Source of the DNA: Volvox africanus
Lineage: Eukaryota; Chlorophyta; Chlorophyceae; Chlamydomonadales; Volvocaceae
Direction of reading: 5' to 3'
Assembly (NCBI GenBank): GCA_030268105.1
Contig: BSDZ01000079.1
Coordinates: forward strand, 2,609,501 to 2,673,500
DNA: 64,000 nucleotides
Both the position numbers and the translations under genes were made by a program. The notes under the pieces were generated by a model. The model was not told the origin of the DNA. It saw only the letters and a list, made by a program, of their open reading frames with translations, and made no database searches. Positions 35,054 to 46,042 of this stretch are shown one piece after another. Positions within the stretch are counted from its first letter, which is position 1; each line of letters begins with the position of its first letter.

Positions 35054-38000
35054 TTACAGGTCCTGGAAGACGTAGTTGCTGCGGCAGATGCTGCAGAAGC
35101 CGGCATGGAGGTATTTGGGTGCAAGGGACACATTGGAAGAAGGGAGAGCGGATCAGTAAGCGCTTGCCTTATCACTGGCACTTGCTACGTATAAACGGAT
35201 AGTATAGAGGGATGAGCAAGGAATGTGGCGGAAATGAGGACGGTGGGTTGGGGCGGTGGGTTGGGGCTGCACAGAGGAGCACAGTTGCTAAATGTACCCA
35301 ACCTCCCTCAGTCGAAACACAACTTGTATCACCGACCCCAAAACAGATCGGGGCATCAACTTTAAGCCGCGTTGCGGAATTGAGGAGCTACAGGCGACAG
35401 GATCATCATGGCCGTGTCCCGAGCAGATCAAGAGGACATGAACACCAACCACATCGAGAGGACACCGCACCACGCGAGATAAGAGTGATCTGTACGTATT
35501 CCAACATGACCAGTGGATGCTACGGGCGGAGATACTGCGAACGGTGGCGGAGGCTAAGTCGCTGTCATATCAGGGCCCTTTTTTCTTTTTTCACTCATTC
35601 CGGCCGTATATCTGCCATGCAGCAACGATGCATGTTGTTCTCTGCATGCAGGATTAGGGTGATGTCCACGGCACATAGAAGATACACATCTTGATACAAA
35701 CCTGGGTCCGTACTCGTGGTACTGCTCCCGCGTATGGCACACAGCTCTAAAACCAGGGTCGCACGCCACAAGGCTGCCCCCGAACCATACCGCAAAGCGC
35801 TGCATGGCGTGGCTGCGGACGGTGATGTCGATCGCCTATCGGCCAGGAGGGGCGCCGTGGCGGAATATGGGTTATGGAGGGCGGGAGCACCGGATACGGA
35901 ACGGCGGCGCAGAACGTGGTCAGACGGTGAGGATCCGGATAGGACACGGAGATGAAGTGAGAGGATAGGCAGGTGGTCGTGACAGGTGGGGAAACACCAT
36001 ACAGGAAGATTTCAACAAGCAGCAGCAGCAGCTGGTACGATTCCCTCCCTCACCCCCCCTTGCCCTTGATGTTCCCTCTGAGGCTGAGGCTCTCTTTCAT
36101 CTCGAAAATCCAGAATACAACGAACAACGTTCAGCAGCGCCCGACCTCCTGCCGCCCAAACCTCGGGCAGCGACAGTCGCCACAGAGGCCCCTCCCGAGC
36201 ACCCGCGAGGTGCTACAACTGGGCTACAGGAGCCCCCAGGCCAGAACCCCACCGTGGCTCCAGGTTGGAGCCGCCGCGACGTCGCCGCCGTCAAGTCCGC
36301 CGCCAACCTGCGGCCGAAGTTTTTAAACATCGTCGAACCTCCGCTGAGCACCACGTTGCCGTACAGCGCGCGGCGGGTGTCGATAGGGCAGGCCTGGATG
36401 ACGTCATCTACTGCCTGCGTGCATGTACGGGGAGACGTGTATGTGGATGTGTGACCTCGATGACGCGGTGAATGCGGGTGGGCAAAAGAGTGAGAGCATC
36501 TGTAGGACGGCCGTCAGCGGCTCACTCATCTACAAACCCACCCGCCCGCCCACCGCACCCGGGGCAGCGAGGGAGTGCCATGCGGAGCGGAGGAGCATAT
36601 GCCAGGACTGAAGAAAACCTCCGGGGCGAGGAAGCGCTCGTAGCCTAGGTCCACCCTGAAGTCCTGGGGGGGAGACAAAAAGGAAGGAGAGTGTCAAGCT
36701 GGAATGGTGAATGAAATAGCTAGCTATAAGAATTCGGACAACTATGCAAACAACATGGGCCAGGGCCCCAAACGAGCCCAAGCCTAGAGGCACTGCCAGG
36801 CTAGGAGCAGGTTGTATATATCACGTACTCCTGATGAGGAGTGCGCGCGCGTGTGGGGGAAAGGGGAGGACTGGGGGAGGTCCCCGGAACGCGTACTCTC
36901 CCTCCGCCCCACAACTCCAAGCTCGTCATCATGGGATCGGTTATCAGCCAGTTGTTAATTTGCACTCATGCTCTCATCCTCTCCCCCAAAGCCTTGACAC
37001 ACACGCACACACACACACACACGTGCCGATGAACATGTCTTCACCGTCTTCCTCGTCCCTGCACAGCCCCAAAGACATCTTACCGCGCCAGTCCTGGGGT
37101 TAGGCAGCTTGAGAGCACGGTGGTACTTCGCGGGGTCCCGGTCGTAGCGGCCGAACTCTCGCAGCATGTCCGGCGCCACGTAGCAGTGCCCCTCCTTGAT
37201 GCGGCGACATACCTCCATCGAAATCTCGGGGGGTACGGGCTCGCCGCGCTCACTGGAGGGTGTCCGCAATGTTGACAAGGGGGGCAGTGAGGCAGAGAGC
37301 TAGGGCTTGCCATCACAATACTTGCGAAATGCCAGGGCTGGGGTACCCGTCCTTTTATCTGGATGAGGTCCAGGAAGAAAGGCCCTTACTACTTGCGTCA
37401 TTACATGGCATGCCGGGCATGGCTTAAGAGGAACGCAACGAGGGGATTTCCCCAACGCTTGGATATAAACGGTACGGATACGGTACCAAGAAACGAAAAG
37501 AATGTTGTCCCCCTGTTCCCGCCTCTTCCCCAAACTTCGGACCCTCCATTCAATTCCAAATTATAGGTCATGAAGCCGGTTCACGAATGGTGTCCTCCCT
37601 CCTCATACGCTTTGTCGCACACCCTTGCCATTCTTTCGCACCGCAGCATCTGCTGCACAACCCCGGTGACGGCCCGCCCCGCCAGCGGGAGGCTCTTGAT
37701 GGCGCCCTCCAGCACAAAGCCGTCCACCACCGGGATGATGTGCGCCACGCCCTCGCCCACGTCCACTACCGTGCCCGTCAGGTGGGCGGTCGCAGTGGAC
37801 ATGTGGCCCGTGACAGCAGCGGCCGAAGAGCCCCCGCCGTTGGAGCCAGCCGCTGATGTTGAACCGGCGCCAGCCTGGCTGGCGCAGTGCACGTGCGTAT
37901 TTCGGTGTTAGGGAAAGAGGGGAAGAGGGGAAAGAGGGGAAGAGGGGAAAGAGGGGAAAGAGGGGAAAGAGGGGAAAGAGGGGAAAGAGGGGAAAGAGGG

Positions 38001-39720
38001 GAAAGAGGGGAAAGAGCAGGGAACCTAATGGAGATGGGAGCCCATGCCCTCTGGACCCTACCCACGTGCGCAGCGCCGCTAGCTCCCCCGACTGCGTGCG
38101 GTTTTTTCCCGCCCTCCCGGTGCCCTGATGCTTTCCCGTACAACATGCCTCAACCCCTTAAGGCCTCTGCCACCAATACCCTTCGGCGCTGCGAGCTTAC
38201 GTCCCAGCTACCCAGCAACCGCAACATCTAAAGGGTCCTGACTGCCACTGGCCCGTTCAATATTACGCCGCAACATGCCCCTAGTTTGCCAGCCGGCGCC
38301 AGCCCATAAGGGCCCCTCTGCGTCCGCCTCTTCCTTCCCATTCCCCTCACTCCGTCGCCCATACCTTCGCCGCCTCCTTGTCCGCCCGGTCGGCAGTGGC
38401 CCACCCAGCATACAGCGCCAGCACCGCCTGCATGCCCACGTACAGCCCCGCTACGTTGAAGGACTCAAACATTATCTCCGCCATTGCCTCTCGCGACTCG
38501 GGCGGGTTCAGCGGCGGCTCCGTAACCACAACCGAGTGCTCCTCGGGATCCACCCGAAGGTAACTGTCGGCAACCGGAGCCGGTTGGTCGGTAAGTTGCC
38601 AAAGGTGGAGGAAAGGGTGATTACGGAGGTTGAGGCGCTTGTAAGCAGTGTGAGGTCCTGAGCATTTGGCCTGATCAGGTCATTGCGCGGCCTCGATGCA
38701 ACTTCCAACAATGCTCCATTCAGAATGCCCTTGGCGCCGGTAGGGCGGACAGCTAGTTGTCCGGTCCTACCCAGCTCAATGCAGCACAATCCAGACCTCC
38801 TCCTCCCATGACCTCAGGTGGCCGCTTCCGGCACCACAAAATCGCTGTCCCCTTCCCAAGACCACCTCCCACATCCCAGCAGGGCTCAAGGCTCAGGGCT
38901 CAAGGCTCAACTGGAAAAGACATTTCTGCCAGAAGCGCTCCATGGCATCCCAGTCCATCACGACGCCCTGCCGCACAGGAAAGGTAAGAGCCCCAGCGGC
39001 GGCACCGCCGCCACCAGCGCCGGGCGCGCCCACAGCCCCGGATCCCGCCGAGGCCGCCGCCAGCTGCGCCGCAGCCAGGGCCTCGTCCCCAATGGTGAAG
39101 TCCAGGTCACCCAGCAGAGGGCGACTGCCGAAACCTGCCGTGGCAGCGGCGCCAGCTGTAGTAGATGTTGCACCGGGACCCAAGGCAGTGGGTATGACGA
39201 AGCTGGGCTGTACCGGGAACGGGCGGTGGCAGGGAGGGGAAGCTGGAGGGATGGGTCAGGGGTCCGCCTACGAGAGTCCAACTCCAGGTTGCAGCCTTAC
39301 AGCCAGGGGTGTGATGTGTCGCTCGTGTTGATCAGCAAGGAAGGGTTTTCATGTCGTCAGTGATGGAGTCAGACTACGAAGCAGGATAGTTTAAGGGGTT
39401 AAGGGGTAAAGGGCTAGGATGGTCGTATAGAGAGGGCATACATTCGATCTTGGCTGGGTGGAGCGGACGCAAGGAGGGACCGGAGGGCTGTCGCCGTGCC
39501 GGGTCGCCGGGTCGCTGTCGGGTGTGGTCGATTCCTTCCGATGGCATTGGGAGGATGGGTCTTAGTAACTGTATGATAAGAAAAGGTATGGAATGGGGTT
39601 AAGCCCTCCTACCCGTGAAACCTCACTTGCCTCGGCGTTCCCTGCGAAACCAATCTTGGAGAACCCCGTGCCGCAGTCCATAACCACCGCGGGCCGGTTA
39701 ATATTCCAAATGGGCTGCAT
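35054..39720 (-). CDS. ARP3: actin-related protein 3 (Arp2/3 complex subunit)
   Basis: ARP3 pairs with ARP2 to nucleate branched actin filaments. Nine exons join in phase to 474 residues: 39631-39720, 38912-39207, 38365-38563, 37642-37874, 37084-37252, 36559-36663, 36253-36414, 35702-35835 and 35054-35090. Recognisable blocks in order are the ATP-loop [55 protein letters not shown] with [65 protein letters not shown] and the terminal [12 protein letters not shown]. Animal ARP3 is about 418 residues; the excess comes from Ala/Gly/Ser-rich insertions after DEAL and before [10 protein letters not shown]. The segment before AIDITVR is shorter than in animals, so the 36253 donor is less certain. 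Intron 1 uses a GC donor. Protein identity is secure. Confidence 0.92.
37911..38015. repeat. 9-base purine minisatellite in ARP3 intron 3
   Basis: About eleven copies of GAGGGGAAA and close variants on the plus strand, hence a polypyrimidine tract in the ARP3 transcript. It is strand-asymmetric and homopurine, able in principle to form triplex DNA. Confidence 0.92.
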
Positions 39721-41619
39721 AGCTTTTACCCGCGCTGCTAAGTAACTAGTCTGATGTGAGCAGCTGCCTCGAGAATTCAGCGTAGAGGTGCCATGTTTTT
39801 AGAGCTGATACGCATTTGCAATGTTAGCGGAGAGAAATCCGCTCCAGCCCATTACAAGCGTACCGTGCTTTAATTTCATTGGTGAAACTGAAGGCGCTTC
39901 TCCGGCGCTTTGAATGTAACTGGAGAAAGATTGGCGCCAACGGAAAGTAACACGACGGTACAGGCGCAACTATATCTTGTTATCCGTGTATCAAGCTTAC
40001 AGGAGGTACGCAATTTCCGCACTTACAAGTAAGTGATTTTGCTTGTACGCGTCGTGCGAGCGTTATAGAACACCGAAACCGAACTGTGCGATAACTATGG
40101 ATCAATAGGGAAGAATTTAATACAGATTTGAAATATGATTACATCAGAGGTTTTGACATGAGAACTTCCGAAGAAGTGCATACGACGACATCTCCTAAAG
40201 CTCCATGGGTCGGCAGAGCCAGGCTGTAACTACCATAAAGCGACGCCTAAGAACCGCTTACACAGTACACAGCGGATACGATGTAATGTATTAGGAAGCC
40301 GGTTACCTGGGCGTAAGGCCCTGGGCGAGGCATGTCTCGCCTCAGCCCTTGTCCTCAGGGCTTTATTTAATCGCGTGATGTTGCTTTCCGATTCATCTTG
40401 TTATTGTTGTTTGTTCGGCCTTGGTTCTTCGTCTCAGGCTTTTAACGCAGCATATCTATAACAGAAATGCCTAACGGCTAATGGCTATTCGTCAACAACT
40501 AACATGTAATGGACGTTATTAGTACTTTACAAGTAGCAGTTGTTCAATTATGCACACAAGCCAATAAAGCCCAATGAAGCTTCCGTCAAGGAAGCACCGG
40601 AGAGATCAGAGCGTGTGAAAATCACCGCCTACCCAGCCAAGCCGAGCCAAGAGAGTCTGCATCACGGTCTTGAACATGGAGCCTTTAGGAAAACGATTTG
40701 TAAAAATCACGAAACGAGCGCAAGCGAGAAAAGGTCATTTTAAGCCTTCCAAATATCAGTCCAAGAGAGGTGGACGGCATACTAAACTGTCCGAGTCTAT
40801 CTCGTCGTCATTCTAATCCACTGATTTGGCCACAATGAGATCTTCGTACTCCAAAAGGTGCACTCATGGGTTCGAGAGGATGATGGAAAGCAAGATTTAG
40901 AATGGGGTGGGTTGCGGCCACGGCCGAAGTTCAGCGAAGAGCCTCCGGCCGTCTTGCGCTGCAACTGTTGATCTATACCTCCAAGAAATGCAAGATAACC
41001 CTCTACCTCCCAAAGAAGCCGATCCCCCAAGGTTAATCGCATTAAAGGTTCTCAATGAGGACTTACGATTATCTTTAAATTCTCTCGGGGGCTTATCAAT
41101 GTTAGCTTGCATGGTTGCGGCCTTACACTACCGCCACAGCCGTGCACCCGCCCTAATTCAGGTGTCTCAGTTACAAGAATTGTATAATCCATGCGGGTAC
41201 ACAAAGAGGACAACCGACATAACCATCCGTGTATGTAATTACTCTTTAAGTTTTAGTTAAATAGTATATCGGATACATGGGTGCAACCACCTGTAATCTG
41301 TGCTTGCACATCATAATCGTTAAATGTAGCCATCATTATCCGTCAATACCAAGCAATACCATACATAACGTCAGGCGCATAACGTCGGGACGATTAGGAC
41401 GATGCAATGAAGGTAGGACTATCAGATTACCCAACATGCTTCCAACCCCCAACAGGCAAATAATCACTGTATGGTTGCTTCTGGAACGGGGTTGAGGCTC
41501 AATGGTGACACCGCGACAATCCCGCATGCCTCACTTCCTTCCTGTTCCTTTAAATGGTGGTTTGACCCGTACATTAGTTTGGATTGTATCCGTGTGGACT
41601 GCATGGGTGTTATCGGTAT
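39721..41619. other. intergenic region upstream of ARP3
   Basis: No credible exon is seen. A small hairpin (GGCGAG, loop GCATGT, CTCGCC) lies around 40322-40340 and the surrounding sequence is AT-richer than the genes. The 5' flank and probable promoter of ARP3 lie at its left end; the 3' flank of the RING-CH gene lies at its right end. Confidence 0.5.
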
Positions 41620-43553
41620 TCACGGCTTGCCGTACGATGACACTACAACAATCGTGATGGTATACGCGTACAACGCCATCGCGAGCAGTCCCATGATGAA
41701 TGTGTACGACAACAGAATCCAGCAGCAGTTGTAGGCCGTGGAGCCAAGGGACGCCTCAGCGTAGCTATCCGTACCCTGACCAAACCACGGGTTTACACGA
41801 CAGTCGCAAAGATCGCACATAAAACATGTGCATAGCGGGATGAGAGCTGTTGGCTGCTGGGACAGGATGAGTACGACACAACCCTTTGGTTTTAAGGCGG
41901 GCCGCTGCACGAAGAAGCGCTGCTTGCACTCAAGACAGTTTCCTACCTAGCTATCCGTCAGGTCTTACTAACACTTAGCGAACTGATAGTTGTTGGTTGC
42001 CTTATGGGGGGAAGGGAGCCGACGAAATGCCTCCTCACAGCTCACACTTAGCGAAAACGACGAAGAGGGCCCCACTCCCCAGCTGCAGTCACGCGCTTTC
42101 TTCTCCTGACAGGTTCCCCGCAATCCGCCAAAGTGCCCCCACGAGGAGAAATAACAGCTGCAGGTTCTCTGACTGCTGGGTAAATCACTGCGTCCTTTCG
42201 TAATCACCTCTTCGAAGAGCTGCATCCGCAGGCGTCCAAGTACGACACGATAAAACAGTTTCTGGTCGTACGTATAGCGACAAAGAAGCCCTTTACTTGC
42301 TCCCCTACCCTACCCTACCTTGCTCCCGAAATGGCCTTCGTGGGGCGCGTTTCTCTCTCTCTCTCTCCTCAGAATACCAACTCCTCAGAATAGGGCCCTC
42401 GAACCCTACCCCCCTACCCCCGCCCCCGTCACCCCGCCCCGCGCCATACCTGGTGGTCACCAGGCATCCCCGCCAGGAGCAGTACGTGTTGGTGTACCTG
42501 CAATGAGGCCAGGCCCAGAGATCTCGCCAGAGATTCCGCCTCTGCACTTCCACCGCCCCCACTGCTGCCAATTCCATCGCCGTGCTCAGAGCTAAACCGT
42601 CTATCGTACACTTCTAACGGGCTGGGGTATTGCCAGGTAGGTGCGCCCAGTGGACGCGGTGGCTGTGGCGGGTACGGGTGTTCCAGGAAGGACTGGTAAC
42701 CATAGTCACGCGATCTCTGTATGCCATCCGCGGCATCGACTGGTCGTACGGATGAAACCGTCGCGACGTCCCTACGGCAGATGCCACAGGGTTTGTCTGG
42801 TGACCCGGGTTGGAGGTCCAGGTGCTGCATGCAGATCTGCGTGCAGGTGGTGTGGCGTAAGGGTACAGGCTAGGGAATAGCGACGGGAGTCAAGAGAGTT
42901 GAGGGTGATACCCCTTTTCCATTTGGGTGGCCGCAGAGGGTCCGACATCAAGCCCCCACGACTCGCCTCGCACGTTGTGTGGCCATGCCCCCGGGCTGCT
43001 GCCCAAGCCTGCAGGGGAAAGCACGGGGCCCCCTACTCTTAGTTTAATCCTCAACTGGCGTAGTCTGATAATGGCGAAGAATGAGACAGCAGCCCGATGG
43101 GTGGTGGCTTAGGGCTTTCACTAGAGACGATGGACATAACTCGTTATTGGGCGTTAGACCTCCACAAGAAGGGAGGCTGCGGGTTGCCCGCGTACGCCCG
43201 CATTCCTAGGTGGGTTCTCTCCTTCACCCCTCCTTCACCCCCCCCCGTCCAGCCGGCTTCTTCCGCTGAATGCTGACATGTTTCGTAAACGTCGTACAAA
43301 AGAAGCCCCGTATCACATATCTTCTGTAAATATGACGATAGCCAGAAGATTGTGGGTAAGGGTAGTGGGCCGCCGTATGTGTCAATTCGGACAGACGCAG
43401 TAATTGACCTTAAGAACGCCCCTTGGGCCTCATCGCAGGTGCCGTCGAACATACCCGCAGGCACTTCGGATGCACATAACGAAGGGTGCCAGCGCATCCA
43501 CACGGTTTTGTCAGGAACGTATCCACCGGACACTCCTCCAAACAGATCCGACA
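41620..43553 (-). CDS. RING-CH (RINGv) zinc-finger protein, probable membrane E3 ubiquitin ligase, partial model
   Basis: Exon 43455-43553 encodes CRICLEE, then KPCGCAGTLRYVHPKC, the C4HC3 pattern of MARCH-type RING-CH domains. Exon 42498-42836 joins in phase and supplies the last Cys pair (KPCGIC), followed by a Ser/Gly/Pro-rich linker. A 3' exon at about 41620-41942 in the same orientation encodes CLECKQRFFV, a Cys-rich stretch and a hydrophobic segment (ILLSYTFIMGLLAMALYAY) before its stop, consistent with a membrane anchor. It too could provide a C-x2-C pair, so how the second and third exons combine is unclear. The 5' exons, probably in 43554-44000, are unresolved. A ubiquitin-transfer role at a membrane is inferred from the family. 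Confidence 0.62.
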
Positions 43554-46042
43554 CTGGCCTATGCACGGCCGTCCGCGTCGTGCCGTGAAACGGCGAAAAG
43601 AGAGGGGACGGGACAGCGTGTCAGTGCGGGTTAGGTATGAGTTTCGGAGCCCTTCCTGAACGAGTGATTCCGAGGGAAAGGTGGCCAGGTGCAAGTCCTC
43701 AGGAAGTAAAGCCCCCATGACGATGCAAGCATCGCGCATCGGCATGGTCCCGCCGGGAGGCGATGCAAGCATCGCGCGGCAGCGGACTTACGAGGCCACT
43801 GAATGAATCATCTGGGTGCCGTTATAGCTTATATGTACGATAGTGCCGCTTTTAAGCAGCAGGCAGAGGGCGACCAGGTACGCGGCACGTCTTGTTGTTT
43901 TGCGACCCACGGGACGGGACGGGACAGTTAAATGCACCTGCCTAAATCTAACCTTCCAAGTAAACTGGCTTCGTTGCAACAGTATAAACAAATGTCCCTA
44001 CTGCCTCAAACAGCGGATGCGACGCTGCAGATACGCCAACCTGATCACGCGTCGAGAATCGATTTCGGCCTTGCGATCAATATTTTCGGGCCAAGATCAA
44101 CGCAGCTGGTTTGAAAGGCTTCTGTAGCTTGTTATGTTGTGTAAGTGCATAGCCCCACCTGTTTCACCCTGTTGGTTCTCCATGGCAAGGCGGACATATA
44201 GGACAGCGGAAATCGGCTCGGACACAGAAACGACTGCTCGGAGTCTTAGGAGTTAGGACTAACCGCCCTGAAGGTCTAGACTCGCTGGTTTTGTTAAATA
44301 TCTATAATGCATACCAAAGTACCGAAGGCAAATGAGGAATTGTTTTCAATATCAAGATTGCGCCGCACGAGCAGACAGCGAAGCGATTGCTAGTCCCGCC
44401 AAGACGTGCGTCGACGAGGTCCTTGATTCCTCCAAGGATGGGGAGAGACGGCAGCCGCCTCGCATGGCATGGCGGTCCAAGGTCACGTCCGTAATCACGA
44501 GGCCAGCAGTTTGTACAGACTCCCCAGTTGCCACCAGACATGCTGAGCATTGCACATGCAAGCGCTCAGAGTTCCGTCCCGGTCCCTCCCGGTCTTGCTC
44601 CTGGCCTTGCCGGAGTTGGTGCCCTTAACCATTGTGGTATCAATCACGCATTGCGTCATGACATTCCGAACGTCCCCGTGTAAGATTCCTTTGTTGAACA
44701 TGGCCAAGCCCAGCTGCTTATCCTCGATTTGGCCTAAACTCTTCCCGCTTATATCTAAAATACCCGCCCTTGCCGTCGCGCTCGAGCAACTGCGGATATG
44801 CGGAGCCGTAACAAAGCCAGGACACCATCCCGAACCAGAATCTGACAGGATCCAGATCTAAGGTCATTTGCATCGGCGCTGTGTTTATTCAGTGCGATGT
44901 AGCCCAAGAAAGTGCAAATTTCCAAATCTGAGCAAGGGCGAGCTGCGCAGCAGGAGCACGGCCTTGGTATTTGTGCTTTTTTCCGAGACCGCTACGCAAG
45001 CGGTGAAGCAGAACATGGTCCCGATCCTCCAGGAAGCGAGCACGTCCCGCTCACTCCGCACACCATTAGTCACACCACACACCATAAAGCCACCAATCCC
45101 GCGGAGAGGTGTCCGCGTACAACTTCCCGCGCAGCTACATGCGCTGGCTATAGAGCTGCGAATACGGCCTTCTCGCAATCACCAAGGCTGCGGCGGCCGC
45201 TGCCTGCCCAGGTACGAGAACCACAGGAAAATAGGTCGCAACGTAACCCTCTTGTCGTAACAACCTGAAAACGTTCGCGCAGTTTCTTCCTTGACGAATC
45301 GTGTAACTGAGGTAAGATTATAATAATGATGTTAATGATGATGATGATGACGAACAAAATTGATCATCAACATGATCGAAGAAGAAAGAATCAAGTGTCG
45401 GCGCTCCTGCTGCTGCGGCAGGGGCGGCACAGACTTCGGCTTATCATCCCACACCGCGCCGTGCTCCGCAAGGGAGAACCCCCGCCGCTGCATCCACCAC
45501 GCGGCGGCACATGCTTGCTGCTCCTGCCCCTTGCCGCCTCCAACATTATGAAAATTTATCGCTACCTTTGCAACGCCCCTGCTGCAAACTCTCGAGATCA
45601 AGCCTGAAAGCCCCTCACCGCCACCTACGAACCGTCAAAAGTGCAGCCTACCGCAAATCCTACGGCACGAGCTGGCTTCGCATGTCCGCCAACAGTGCGG
45701 TTGATGCCTGTACTGGGCAACCTTACGTGTCAGGGCAGCTCAGCCCTCGTGTAAGCACCCACCCGCCCACCTTTCCCTCGGGGCCGCAAGCATCCGCGAG
45801 TAAGGCGCACATGGAAAACATTCAATCCTTTCCCACATCGCGCTTCCCGCCAATAACATCTGTACTTAGGATACCTTAAATACATATGTGTGCTTACGAC
45901 CTAAGCTCCAGAGGCTCAACTCATATTCCCTTTTCCCGCCTTGACTTCCATCCCCTCCTTACTTCCTCATCCGCCCCACAACCACCCACCAGCACAGCCC
46001 AGGCAACCACTCCCTACAGGCCGCAACCACTCCTTACATACT
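43554..46042. other. unassigned stretch between RING-CH gene and transporter
   Basis: It probably contains 5' exons of the RING-CH gene at its left end and the 3' flank of the transporter at its right. Minus-strand frames at 44302-44707 and 44885-45178 have protein-like composition (for example KGILHGDVRNVMTQCVID) but overlap in different frames, show no family motif and cannot be spliced together convincingly. A decayed mobile element or a low-expression gene are both possible. Confidence 0.4.
43721..43777. repeat. duplicated 17-base palindromic motif, 40-base period
   Basis: CGATGCAAGCATCGCGC occurs at 43721-43737 and again at 43761-43777. Each copy contains a perfect 6-base inverted repeat (CGATGC, AA, GCATCG). 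The DNA between them is not repeated. It lies in the probable 5' region of the RING-CH gene, so a paired protein-binding site is one possibility. Confidence 0.85.

Noticed and set aside
34681..35202. Plus-strand frame of 173 residues
   Set aside because: It overlaps the last exon and 3' flank of ARP3 in antisense and is low in complexity.
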